Assembly (NCBI GenBank): GCA_900893395.1
Contig: CAAHFI010050087.1
Coordinates: forward strand, 1 to 23,051
Direction: 5' to 3'
DNA length: 23,051 bases
Origin: Euglena gracilis
Taxonomy: Eukaryota; Euglenozoa; Euglenophyceae; Euglenales; Euglenaceae
The position numbers were made by a program, and so were the translations under genes. The notes below the pieces were generated by a model. The model was not told the DNA's origin. It did no database searches and worked only from the letters and a program-made list of their open reading frames with translations. This document shows positions 1 through 11,300 of the stretch, piece by piece (position 1 is the first letter of the stretch; each line of letters begins with the position of its first letter).

Positions 1-548
1 CTTTTTAGAAGTTCTTTGCACAATCGCGCCAATCCTGAAAAAAATTTTTGCACTCCATTCTTTGCTGTGTGAAATCTTACCCCAGCTGCATCATTTTCAT
101 GTCCGAGGATCAGCTATTTCCAGTTTCCATCCCGTGGACAATGGGAAGTGAGGAATTGTATTTTATTTGAAACTCACTTTCACAATAGTGCTAACGATTG
201 AAATTTACCCTCCTTTGTGCAACTGCGCAAGCAACTTTTTTGTTTTTGTTTGCGCGATTGTGCAAGTAACTCAGTTAATTCATTCTCACTGGCACCATTT
301 CCTGACGTGATTTTTAGCTTCTCAGAAAATGGATGCATGATAGGATCATCCGCCATGTATTTTCAATTCTGGTACGTATCTTTCCATCAGCCGTTGGACA
401 GGAATGTGATTTCGATGTCTTACAGCCTGACCAAAAAAGAGCCTTCGCAACCCCTTCGTCGGACACCTCATTCACATGCATTGAAATGCTGCACAAAAGA
501 GCAGTTATTCTGCCGAAAGAGTGTTAGGCGATCTACTTCGCACTTAAG
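1..548 (+). repeat. Satellite unit 1 (548 bp, variant)
   Basis: Complete copy at the left edge of the window. Against the core consensus it has one substitution in the A-rich run near base 44 (GAAAAAAATT where the core has GAAAATAATT) and one extra A near base 328 (CAGAAAATGG). The extra A puts the hairpin region from 330 onward one base out of register. Window base 1 is the C of the HindIII site shared between units, so the previous unit presumably continues to the left. Confidence 0.97.
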
Positions 549-1080
549 CTTTTTAGAAGTTCTTTGCACAATCGCGCCAATCCTGAAATAATTTTTGCAC
601 TCCATTCTTTGCTGTGTGAAATCTTACCCCAGCTGCATCATTTTCATGTCCGAGCTCAGTTTTCCATCCCGTGGACAATGGGAAGTGAGGAATTGTATTT
701 TTATTTGAAACTCACTTTCACAATAGTGCTAACGATTGAAATTTACCCTCCTTTGTGCAACTGCGCAAGCAACTTTTTTGTTTTTGTTTGCGCGATTGTG
801 CAAGTAACTCAGTTAATTCATTCTCACTGGCACCATTTCCTGACGTGATTTTTAGCTTCTCAGAAATGGATGCATGATAGGATCATCGCCATGTATTTTC
901 AATTCTGGTACGTATCTTTCCATCAGCCGTTGGACAGGAATGTGATTTCGATGTCTTACAGCCTGACCAAAAAAGAGCCTTCGCAACCCCTTCGTCGGAC
1001 ACCTCATTCACATGCAAATGCTGCACAAAAGAGCAGTTATTCTGCCGAAAGAGTGTTAGGCGATCTACTTCGCACTTAAG
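549..1080 (+). repeat. Satellite unit 2 (532 bp, most diverged copy)
   Basis: The shortest full copy, 15 bases below consensus. One A is lost near 588. A segment near 654 reads GAGCTCAGTTTTCC where the core has about ten more bases, which removes the GATCAGCTATTTCC stretch. One T is gained near 700 and one C is lost near 887. Four bases (TTGA) are lost at about 1016, inside the small palindrome GCATTGAAATGC. These longer deletions differ in kind from the one-base changes at the right side of the array, so this unit may be a genuine old variant. Confidence 0.95.
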
Positions 1081-1626
1081 CTTTTTAGAAGTTCTTTGCA
1101 CAATCGCGCCAATCCTGAAAATAATTTTTGCACTCCATTCTTTGCTGTGTGAAATCTTACCCCAGCTGCATCATTTTCATGTCCGAGGATCAGCTATTTC
1201 CAGTTTCCATCCCGTGGACAATGGGAAGTGAGGAATTGTATTTTTTTGAAACTCACTTTCACAATAGTGCTAACGATTGAAATTTACCCTCCTTTGTGCA
1301 ACTGCGCAAGCAACTTTTTTGTTTTTGTTTGCGCGATTGTGCAAGTAACTCAGTTAATTCATTCTCACTGGCACCATTTCCTGACGTGATTTTTAGCTTC
1401 TCAGAAATGGATGCATGATAGGATCATCCGCCATGTATTTTCAATTCTGGTACGTATCTTTCCATCAGCCGTTGGACAGGAATGTGATTTCGATGTCTTA
1501 CAGCCTGACCAAAAAAGAGCCTTCGCAACCCCTTCGTCGGACACCTCATTCACATGCATTGAAATGCTGCACAAAAGAGCAGTTATTCTGCCGAAAGAGT
1601 GTTAGGCGATCTACTTCGCACTTAAG
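1081..1626 (+). repeat. Satellite unit 3 (546 bp)
   Basis: Identical to the core consensus as far as I can read except for one lost A near 1248, which merges TTTTATTT into a run of seven T. It is the transition between the variable left edge and the invariant core. Confidence 0.97.
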
Positions 1627-1641
1627 CTTTTTAGAAGTTCT

Positions 1642-1658
1642 TTGCACAATCGCGCCAA
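1642..1658 (-). repeat. Third, inverted and degenerate hairpin module
   Basis: Read on the minus strand this is TTG-G-CGC-GATT-GTGCAA, which is hairpin B with one extra G. It therefore folds like B with a one-base bulge, but only in the minus-strand direction. It forms the left arm of the foldback. With hairpins A and B it makes three related modules per monomer. Confidence 0.6.
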
Positions 1659-1840
1659 TCCTGAAAATAATTTTTGCACTCCATTCTTTGCTGTGTGAAA
1701 TCTTACCCCAGCTGCATCATTTTCATGTCCGAGGATCAGCTATTTCCAGTTTCCATCCCGTGGACAATGGGAAGTGAGGAATTGTATTTTATTTGAAACT
1801 CACTTTCACAATAGTGCTAACGATTGAAATTTACCCTCCT

Positions 1841-1856
1841 TTGTGCAACTGCGCAA
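1841..1856 (+). repeat. Hairpin A: TTGTGC-AACT-GCGCAA
   Basis: Six-pair stem with a four-base loop. Five pairs are Watson-Crick and one is T-G, which would be a G-U wobble in a plus-strand transcript but an A-C mismatch in a minus-strand transcript. It lies 19 bases before the related hairpin B. The left arm and loop together form the octamer TTGTGCAA. Confidence 0.7.
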
Positions 1857-1860
1857 GCAA

Positions 1861-1877
1861 CTTTTTTGTTTTTGTTT
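1861..1877 (+). repeat. T-rich spacer between the hairpins
   Basis: Runs of six, five and three T separated by single G (CTTTTTTGTTTTTGTTT). Several of the indels at the array edges hit these runs: units 33, 34, 37 and 40 all differ here. That fits either replication slippage or homopolymer miscalling by a long-read platform. Confidence 0.85.
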
Positions 1878-1891
1878 GCGCGATTGTGCAA
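1876..1891 (+). repeat. Hairpin B: TTGCGC-GATT-GTGCAA
   Basis: Same design as hairpin A: six-pair stem, four-base loop and one G-T pair, again compatible with pairing only in the plus-strand RNA. Hairpin B and its flank GTGCAAGTAACT also resemble hairpin A and its flank GCGCAAGCAACT as a direct repeat (10 of 12), so the pair may have arisen by a local duplication. Its inner bases form the right arm of the 262-bp foldback. Confidence 0.7.
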
Positions 1892-1928
1892 GTAACTCAG
1901 TTAATTCATTCTCACTGGCACCATTTCC

Positions 1929-1936
1929 TGACGTGA
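1929..1936 (+). promoter_or_regulatory. CRE-like motif TGACGTGA
   Basis: Differs by one base from the cAMP-response element TGACGTCA bound by CREB/ATF bZIP proteins. A short motif of this kind is expected by chance about once in tens of kilobases, and here it is merely copied with the satellite. Binding is not shown by the sequence. Confidence 0.2.
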
Positions 1937-1955
1937 TTTTTAGCTTCTCAGAAAT

Positions 1956-1976
1956 GGATGCATGATAGGATCATCC
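1956..1976. repeat. Small palindromic stretch (GGATG...CATCC with ATGAT-AGG-ATCAT inside)
   Basis: Two overlapping inverted repeats compete here: outer arms GGATG (1956-1960) and CATCC (1972-1976), and an inner stem ATGAT/ATCAT (1962-1966 and 1970-1974) around a three-base loop. It also contains an NsiI site. Its role is unknown; it may be fortuitous. Confidence 0.5.
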
Positions 1977-2324
1977 GCCATGTATTTTCAATTCTGGTAC
2001 GTATCTTTCCATCAGCCGTTGGACAGGAATGTGATTTCGATGTCTTACAGCCTGACCAAAAAAGAGCCTTCGCAACCCCTTCGTCGGACACCTCATTCAC
2101 ATGCATTGAAATGCTGCACAAAAGAGCAGTTATTCTGCCGAAAGAGTGTTAGGCGATCTACTTCGCACTTAAGCTTTTTAGAAGTTCTTTGCACAATCGC
2201 GCCAATCCTGAAAATAATTTTTGCACTCCATTCTTTGCTGTGTGAAATCTTACCCCAGCTGCATCATTTTCATGTCCGAGGATCAGCTATTTCCAGTTTC
2301 CATCCCGTGGACAATGGGAAGTGA
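1962..2324 (+). other. Recurring 120-codon open frame, probably not coding
   Basis: An ATG-to-stop frame of 120 codons starts at unit base 336, crosses the monomer junction and stops at base 151 of the next unit. It recurs in every core copy. The peptide starts MIGSSAMYFQFWY, is rich in Ser, His, Leu and Cys, and shows no domain, signal peptide or transmembrane pattern that I recognise. A 64-codon frame (MHDRIIRHVFSI...) overlaps it in another register from unit base 332. Since the copies are identical, the persistence of the frame says nothing about selection. Single-base indels in the edge units change it freely, and no promoter or ribosome-recruiting context is evident. Confidence 0.15.
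2103..2114. repeat. Small palindrome GCATT-GA-AATGC
   Basis: Perfect five-base arms around a two-base centre. The four-base deletion in unit 2 (near 1016) falls exactly in this palindrome, as expected for hairpin-mediated slippage. Confidence 0.55.
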
Positions 2325-5300
2325 GGAATTGTATTTTATTTGAAACTCACTTTCACAATAGTGCTAACGATTGAAATTTACCCTCCTTTGTGCAACTGCG
2401 CAAGCAACTTTTTTGTTTTTGTTTGCGCGATTGTGCAAGTAACTCAGTTAATTCATTCTCACTGGCACCATTTCCTGACGTGATTTTTAGCTTCTCAGAA
2501 ATGGATGCATGATAGGATCATCCGCCATGTATTTTCAATTCTGGTACGTATCTTTCCATCAGCCGTTGGACAGGAATGTGATTTCGATGTCTTACAGCCT
2601 GACCAAAAAAGAGCCTTCGCAACCCCTTCGTCGGACACCTCATTCACATGCATTGAAATGCTGCACAAAAGAGCAGTTATTCTGCCGAAAGAGTGTTAGG
2701 CGATCTACTTCGCACTTAAGCTTTTTAGAAGTTCTTTGCACAATCGCGCCAATCCTGAAAATAATTTTTGCACTCCATTCTTTGCTGTGTGAAATCTTAC
2801 CCCAGCTGCATCATTTTCATGTCCGAGGATCAGCTATTTCCAGTTTCCATCCCGTGGACAATGGGAAGTGAGGAATTGTATTTTATTTGAAACTCACTTT
2901 CACAATAGTGCTAACGATTGAAATTTACCCTCCTTTGTGCAACTGCGCAAGCAACTTTTTTGTTTTTGTTTGCGCGATTGTGCAAGTAACTCAGTTAATT
3001 CATTCTCACTGGCACCATTTCCTGACGTGATTTTTAGCTTCTCAGAAATGGATGCATGATAGGATCATCCGCCATGTATTTTCAATTCTGGTACGTATCT
3101 TTCCATCAGCCGTTGGACAGGAATGTGATTTCGATGTCTTACAGCCTGACCAAAAAAGAGCCTTCGCAACCCCTTCGTCGGACACCTCATTCACATGCAT
3201 TGAAATGCTGCACAAAAGAGCAGTTATTCTGCCGAAAGAGTGTTAGGCGATCTACTTCGCACTTAAGCTTTTTAGAAGTTCTTTGCACAATCGCGCCAAT
3301 CCTGAAAATAATTTTTGCACTCCATTCTTTGCTGTGTGAAATCTTACCCCAGCTGCATCATTTTCATGTCCGAGGATCAGCTATTTCCAGTTTCCATCCC
3401 GTGGACAATGGGAAGTGAGGAATTGTATTTTATTTGAAACTCACTTTCACAATAGTGCTAACGATTGAAATTTACCCTCCTTTGTGCAACTGCGCAAGCA
3501 ACTTTTTTGTTTTTGTTTGCGCGATTGTGCAAGTAACTCAGTTAATTCATTCTCACTGGCACCATTTCCTGACGTGATTTTTAGCTTCTCAGAAATGGAT
3601 GCATGATAGGATCATCCGCCATGTATTTTCAATTCTGGTACGTATCTTTCCATCAGCCGTTGGACAGGAATGTGATTTCGATGTCTTACAGCCTGACCAA
3701 AAAAGAGCCTTCGCAACCCCTTCGTCGGACACCTCATTCACATGCATTGAAATGCTGCACAAAAGAGCAGTTATTCTGCCGAAAGAGTGTTAGGCGATCT
3801 ACTTCGCACTTAAGCTTTTTAGAAGTTCTTTGCACAATCGCGCCAATCCTGAAAATAATTTTTGCACTCCATTCTTTGCTGTGTGAAATCTTACCCCAGC
3901 TGCATCATTTTCATGTCCGAGGATCAGCTATTTCCAGTTTCCATCCCGTGGACAATGGGAAGTGAGGAATTGTATTTTATTTGAAACTCACTTTCACAAT
4001 AGTGCTAACGATTGAAATTTACCCTCCTTTGTGCAACTGCGCAAGCAACTTTTTTGTTTTTGTTTGCGCGATTGTGCAAGTAACTCAGTTAATTCATTCT
4101 CACTGGCACCATTTCCTGACGTGATTTTTAGCTTCTCAGAAATGGATGCATGATAGGATCATCCGCCATGTATTTTCAATTCTGGTACGTATCTTTCCAT
4201 CAGCCGTTGGACAGGAATGTGATTTCGATGTCTTACAGCCTGACCAAAAAAGAGCCTTCGCAACCCCTTCGTCGGACACCTCATTCACATGCATTGAAAT
4301 GCTGCACAAAAGAGCAGTTATTCTGCCGAAAGAGTGTTAGGCGATCTACTTCGCACTTAAGCTTTTTAGAAGTTCTTTGCACAATCGCGCCAATCCTGAA
4401 AATAATTTTTGCACTCCATTCTTTGCTGTGTGAAATCTTACCCCAGCTGCATCATTTTCATGTCCGAGGATCAGCTATTTCCAGTTTCCATCCCGTGGAC
4501 AATGGGAAGTGAGGAATTGTATTTTATTTGAAACTCACTTTCACAATAGTGCTAACGATTGAAATTTACCCTCCTTTGTGCAACTGCGCAAGCAACTTTT
4601 TTGTTTTTGTTTGCGCGATTGTGCAAGTAACTCAGTTAATTCATTCTCACTGGCACCATTTCCTGACGTGATTTTTAGCTTCTCAGAAATGGATGCATGA
4701 TAGGATCATCCGCCATGTATTTTCAATTCTGGTACGTATCTTTCCATCAGCCGTTGGACAGGAATGTGATTTCGATGTCTTACAGCCTGACCAAAAAAGA
4801 GCCTTCGCAACCCCTTCGTCGGACACCTCATTCACATGCATTGAAATGCTGCACAAAAGAGCAGTTATTCTGCCGAAAGAGTGTTAGGCGATCTACTTCG
4901 CACTTAAGCTTTTTAGAAGTTCTTTGCACAATCGCGCCAATCCTGAAAATAATTTTTGCACTCCATTCTTTGCTGTGTGAAATCTTACCCCAGCTGCATC
5001 ATTTTCATGTCCGAGGATCAGCTATTTCCAGTTTCCATCCCGTGGACAATGGGAAGTGAGGAATTGTATTTTATTTGAAACTCACTTTCACAATAGTGCT
5101 AACGATTGAAATTTACCCTCCTTTGTGCAACTGCGCAAGCAACTTTTTTGTTTTTGTTTGCGCGATTGTGCAAGTAACTCAGTTAATTCATTCTCACTGG
5201 CACCATTTCCTGACGTGATTTTTAGCTTCTCAGAAATGGATGCATGATAGGATCATCCGCCATGTATTTTCAATTCTGGTACGTATCTTTCCATCAGCCG

Positions 5301-8300
5301 TTGGACAGGAATGTGATTTCGATGTCTTACAGCCTGACCAAAAAAGAGCCTTCGCAACCCCTTCGTCGGACACCTCATTCACATGCATTGAAATGCTGCA
5401 CAAAAGAGCAGTTATTCTGCCGAAAGAGTGTTAGGCGATCTACTTCGCACTTAAGCTTTTTAGAAGTTCTTTGCACAATCGCGCCAATCCTGAAAATAAT
5501 TTTTGCACTCCATTCTTTGCTGTGTGAAATCTTACCCCAGCTGCATCATTTTCATGTCCGAGGATCAGCTATTTCCAGTTTCCATCCCGTGGACAATGGG
5601 AAGTGAGGAATTGTATTTTATTTGAAACTCACTTTCACAATAGTGCTAACGATTGAAATTTACCCTCCTTTGTGCAACTGCGCAAGCAACTTTTTTGTTT
5701 TTGTTTGCGCGATTGTGCAAGTAACTCAGTTAATTCATTCTCACTGGCACCATTTCCTGACGTGATTTTTAGCTTCTCAGAAATGGATGCATGATAGGAT
5801 CATCCGCCATGTATTTTCAATTCTGGTACGTATCTTTCCATCAGCCGTTGGACAGGAATGTGATTTCGATGTCTTACAGCCTGACCAAAAAAGAGCCTTC
5901 GCAACCCCTTCGTCGGACACCTCATTCACATGCATTGAAATGCTGCACAAAAGAGCAGTTATTCTGCCGAAAGAGTGTTAGGCGATCTACTTCGCACTTA
6001 AGCTTTTTAGAAGTTCTTTGCACAATCGCGCCAATCCTGAAAATAATTTTTGCACTCCATTCTTTGCTGTGTGAAATCTTACCCCAGCTGCATCATTTTC
6101 ATGTCCGAGGATCAGCTATTTCCAGTTTCCATCCCGTGGACAATGGGAAGTGAGGAATTGTATTTTATTTGAAACTCACTTTCACAATAGTGCTAACGAT
6201 TGAAATTTACCCTCCTTTGTGCAACTGCGCAAGCAACTTTTTTGTTTTTGTTTGCGCGATTGTGCAAGTAACTCAGTTAATTCATTCTCACTGGCACCAT
6301 TTCCTGACGTGATTTTTAGCTTCTCAGAAATGGATGCATGATAGGATCATCCGCCATGTATTTTCAATTCTGGTACGTATCTTTCCATCAGCCGTTGGAC
6401 AGGAATGTGATTTCGATGTCTTACAGCCTGACCAAAAAAGAGCCTTCGCAACCCCTTCGTCGGACACCTCATTCACATGCATTGAAATGCTGCACAAAAG
6501 AGCAGTTATTCTGCCGAAAGAGTGTTAGGCGATCTACTTCGCACTTAAGCTTTTTAGAAGTTCTTTGCACAATCGCGCCAATCCTGAAAATAATTTTTGC
6601 ACTCCATTCTTTGCTGTGTGAAATCTTACCCCAGCTGCATCATTTTCATGTCCGAGGATCAGCTATTTCCAGTTTCCATCCCGTGGACAATGGGAAGTGA
6701 GGAATTGTATTTTATTTGAAACTCACTTTCACAATAGTGCTAACGATTGAAATTTACCCTCCTTTGTGCAACTGCGCAAGCAACTTTTTTGTTTTTGTTT
6801 GCGCGATTGTGCAAGTAACTCAGTTAATTCATTCTCACTGGCACCATTTCCTGACGTGATTTTTAGCTTCTCAGAAATGGATGCATGATAGGATCATCCG
6901 CCATGTATTTTCAATTCTGGTACGTATCTTTCCATCAGCCGTTGGACAGGAATGTGATTTCGATGTCTTACAGCCTGACCAAAAAAGAGCCTTCGCAACC
7001 CCTTCGTCGGACACCTCATTCACATGCATTGAAATGCTGCACAAAAGAGCAGTTATTCTGCCGAAAGAGTGTTAGGCGATCTACTTCGCACTTAAGCTTT
7101 TTAGAAGTTCTTTGCACAATCGCGCCAATCCTGAAAATAATTTTTGCACTCCATTCTTTGCTGTGTGAAATCTTACCCCAGCTGCATCATTTTCATGTCC
7201 GAGGATCAGCTATTTCCAGTTTCCATCCCGTGGACAATGGGAAGTGAGGAATTGTATTTTATTTGAAACTCACTTTCACAATAGTGCTAACGATTGAAAT
7301 TTACCCTCCTTTGTGCAACTGCGCAAGCAACTTTTTTGTTTTTGTTTGCGCGATTGTGCAAGTAACTCAGTTAATTCATTCTCACTGGCACCATTTCCTG
7401 ACGTGATTTTTAGCTTCTCAGAAATGGATGCATGATAGGATCATCCGCCATGTATTTTCAATTCTGGTACGTATCTTTCCATCAGCCGTTGGACAGGAAT
7501 GTGATTTCGATGTCTTACAGCCTGACCAAAAAAGAGCCTTCGCAACCCCTTCGTCGGACACCTCATTCACATGCATTGAAATGCTGCACAAAAGAGCAGT
7601 TATTCTGCCGAAAGAGTGTTAGGCGATCTACTTCGCACTTAAGCTTTTTAGAAGTTCTTTGCACAATCGCGCCAATCCTGAAAATAATTTTTGCACTCCA
7701 TTCTTTGCTGTGTGAAATCTTACCCCAGCTGCATCATTTTCATGTCCGAGGATCAGCTATTTCCAGTTTCCATCCCGTGGACAATGGGAAGTGAGGAATT
7801 GTATTTTATTTGAAACTCACTTTCACAATAGTGCTAACGATTGAAATTTACCCTCCTTTGTGCAACTGCGCAAGCAACTTTTTTGTTTTTGTTTGCGCGA
7901 TTGTGCAAGTAACTCAGTTAATTCATTCTCACTGGCACCATTTCCTGACGTGATTTTTAGCTTCTCAGAAATGGATGCATGATAGGATCATCCGCCATGT
8001 ATTTTCAATTCTGGTACGTATCTTTCCATCAGCCGTTGGACAGGAATGTGATTTCGATGTCTTACAGCCTGACCAAAAAAGAGCCTTCGCAACCCCTTCG
8101 TCGGACACCTCATTCACATGCATTGAAATGCTGCACAAAAGAGCAGTTATTCTGCCGAAAGAGTGTTAGGCGATCTACTTCGCACTTAAGCTTTTTAGAA
8201 GTTCTTTGCACAATCGCGCCAATCCTGAAAATAATTTTTGCACTCCATTCTTTGCTGTGTGAAATCTTACCCCAGCTGCATCATTTTCATGTCCGAGGAT

Positions 8301-11300
8301 CAGCTATTTCCAGTTTCCATCCCGTGGACAATGGGAAGTGAGGAATTGTATTTTATTTGAAACTCACTTTCACAATAGTGCTAACGATTGAAATTTACCC
8401 TCCTTTGTGCAACTGCGCAAGCAACTTTTTTGTTTTTGTTTGCGCGATTGTGCAAGTAACTCAGTTAATTCATTCTCACTGGCACCATTTCCTGACGTGA
8501 TTTTTAGCTTCTCAGAAATGGATGCATGATAGGATCATCCGCCATGTATTTTCAATTCTGGTACGTATCTTTCCATCAGCCGTTGGACAGGAATGTGATT
8601 TCGATGTCTTACAGCCTGACCAAAAAAGAGCCTTCGCAACCCCTTCGTCGGACACCTCATTCACATGCATTGAAATGCTGCACAAAAGAGCAGTTATTCT
8701 GCCGAAAGAGTGTTAGGCGATCTACTTCGCACTTAAGCTTTTTAGAAGTTCTTTGCACAATCGCGCCAATCCTGAAAATAATTTTTGCACTCCATTCTTT
8801 GCTGTGTGAAATCTTACCCCAGCTGCATCATTTTCATGTCCGAGGATCAGCTATTTCCAGTTTCCATCCCGTGGACAATGGGAAGTGAGGAATTGTATTT
8901 TATTTGAAACTCACTTTCACAATAGTGCTAACGATTGAAATTTACCCTCCTTTGTGCAACTGCGCAAGCAACTTTTTTGTTTTTGTTTGCGCGATTGTGC
9001 AAGTAACTCAGTTAATTCATTCTCACTGGCACCATTTCCTGACGTGATTTTTAGCTTCTCAGAAATGGATGCATGATAGGATCATCCGCCATGTATTTTC
9101 AATTCTGGTACGTATCTTTCCATCAGCCGTTGGACAGGAATGTGATTTCGATGTCTTACAGCCTGACCAAAAAAGAGCCTTCGCAACCCCTTCGTCGGAC
9201 ACCTCATTCACATGCATTGAAATGCTGCACAAAAGAGCAGTTATTCTGCCGAAAGAGTGTTAGGCGATCTACTTCGCACTTAAGCTTTTTAGAAGTTCTT
9301 TGCACAATCGCGCCAATCCTGAAAATAATTTTTGCACTCCATTCTTTGCTGTGTGAAATCTTACCCCAGCTGCATCATTTTCATGTCCGAGGATCAGCTA
9401 TTTCCAGTTTCCATCCCGTGGACAATGGGAAGTGAGGAATTGTATTTTATTTGAAACTCACTTTCACAATAGTGCTAACGATTGAAATTTACCCTCCTTT
9501 GTGCAACTGCGCAAGCAACTTTTTTGTTTTTGTTTGCGCGATTGTGCAAGTAACTCAGTTAATTCATTCTCACTGGCACCATTTCCTGACGTGATTTTTA
9601 GCTTCTCAGAAATGGATGCATGATAGGATCATCCGCCATGTATTTTCAATTCTGGTACGTATCTTTCCATCAGCCGTTGGACAGGAATGTGATTTCGATG
9701 TCTTACAGCCTGACCAAAAAAGAGCCTTCGCAACCCCTTCGTCGGACACCTCATTCACATGCATTGAAATGCTGCACAAAAGAGCAGTTATTCTGCCGAA
9801 AGAGTGTTAGGCGATCTACTTCGCACTTAAGCTTTTTAGAAGTTCTTTGCACAATCGCGCCAATCCTGAAAATAATTTTTGCACTCCATTCTTTGCTGTG
9901 TGAAATCTTACCCCAGCTGCATCATTTTCATGTCCGAGGATCAGCTATTTCCAGTTTCCATCCCGTGGACAATGGGAAGTGAGGAATTGTATTTTATTTG
10001 AAACTCACTTTCACAATAGTGCTAACGATTGAAATTTACCCTCCTTTGTGCAACTGCGCAAGCAACTTTTTTGTTTTTGTTTGCGCGATTGTGCAAGTAA
10101 CTCAGTTAATTCATTCTCACTGGCACCATTTCCTGACGTGATTTTTAGCTTCTCAGAAATGGATGCATGATAGGATCATCCGCCATGTATTTTCAATTCT
10201 GGTACGTATCTTTCCATCAGCCGTTGGACAGGAATGTGATTTCGATGTCTTACAGCCTGACCAAAAAAGAGCCTTCGCAACCCCTTCGTCGGACACCTCA
10301 TTCACATGCATTGAAATGCTGCACAAAAGAGCAGTTATTCTGCCGAAAGAGTGTTAGGCGATCTACTTCGCACTTAAGCTTTTTAGAAGTTCTTTGCACA
10401 ATCGCGCCAATCCTGAAAATAATTTTTGCACTCCATTCTTTGCTGTGTGAAATCTTACCCCAGCTGCATCATTTTCATGTCCGAGGATCAGCTATTTCCA
10501 GTTTCCATCCCGTGGACAATGGGAAGTGAGGAATTGTATTTTATTTGAAACTCACTTTCACAATAGTGCTAACGATTGAAATTTACCCTCCTTTGTGCAA
10601 CTGCGCAAGCAACTTTTTTGTTTTTGTTTGCGCGATTGTGCAAGTAACTCAGTTAATTCATTCTCACTGGCACCATTTCCTGACGTGATTTTTAGCTTCT
10701 CAGAAATGGATGCATGATAGGATCATCCGCCATGTATTTTCAATTCTGGTACGTATCTTTCCATCAGCCGTTGGACAGGAATGTGATTTCGATGTCTTAC
10801 AGCCTGACCAAAAAAGAGCCTTCGCAACCCCTTCGTCGGACACCTCATTCACATGCATTGAAATGCTGCACAAAAGAGCAGTTATTCTGCCGAAAGAGTG
10901 TTAGGCGATCTACTTCGCACTTAAGCTTTTTAGAAGTTCTTTGCACAATCGCGCCAATCCTGAAAATAATTTTTGCACTCCATTCTTTGCTGTGTGAAAT
11001 CTTACCCCAGCTGCATCATTTTCATGTCCGAGGATCAGCTATTTCCAGTTTCCATCCCGTGGACAATGGGAAGTGAGGAATTGTATTTTATTTGAAACTC
11101 ACTTTCACAATAGTGCTAACGATTGAAATTTACCCTCCTTTGTGCAACTGCGCAAGCAACTTTTTTGTTTTTGTTTGCGCGATTGTGCAAGTAACTCAGT
11201 TAATTCATTCTCACTGGCACCATTTCCTGACGTGATTTTTAGCTTCTCAGAAATGGATGCATGATAGGATCATCCGCCATGTATTTTCAATTCTGGTACG

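Larger units (their letters stand above)
1636..1897. repeat. 262-bp foldback segment bounded by a 20-bp inverted repeat
   Basis: Bases 1636-1655 and 1878-1897 are inverted repeats matching at 18 of 20 positions. The inner 14 bases (TTGCACAATCGCGC against GCGCGATTGTGCAA) match perfectly and the two mismatches lie at 1640-1641. The enclosed loop is 222 bases. This is the layout of a small non-autonomous foldback or MITE-like DNA element, but I see no convincing target-site duplication outside the arms and no transposase. It could instead be a chance or functionally selected pair of sites. It is present in every copy, so it predates the amplification. Confidence 0.75.
1627..2173 (+). repeat. Reference monomer (first perfect 547-bp unit)
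   Basis: Used here as the consensus unit; the sub-features below are given in this copy and recur every 547 bases. It starts CTTTTTAGAAGTTC and ends TTCGCACTTAAG. In order it holds an inverted TTGCACAA module (16-32 of the unit), a PvuII site (83-88), a C-rich/A-rich middle, two TTGYGC hairpins around a T-rich spacer (215-265), a CRE-like TGACGTGA (303-310), a palindromic stretch (330-350), SnaBI TACGTA (372-377), a TTCG-rich segment (443-459) and a second small palindrome (477-488). 19 CpG are present against about 23.5 expected, so CpG decay is slight. The phase is arbitrary, chosen because the window opens at it. Confidence 0.97.

Noticed and set aside
314-496. Minus-strand frame (MCSISMHVNEVSDEG...), also seen at 883-1101 and 22185-22430
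   Set aside because: It is the reverse-strand shadow of the same satellite segment, and it is open further only where edge indels happen to shift the register.
1931-2003. Possible intron signals: TTTTTAG acceptor-like and GGTACGTAT donor-like motifs
   Set aside because: Both are short, common motifs. With no coding exon or transcript evidence they support no gene model.
2075-2095. CENP-B box candidate in the TTCGTCGGACACC segment
   Set aside because: It matches the TTCG-N4-A-N2-C part of the CENP-B consensus but lacks the essential following GGG.
1962-2324. Recurring 120-codon and 64-codon open frames, repeated in nearly every unit, as tandem protein genes
   Set aside because: They are copies of one chance open stretch. 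547 is not a multiple of 3, so frames shift between units. The two frames overlap in different registers, edge units disrupt them freely, and no recognisable domain is present.
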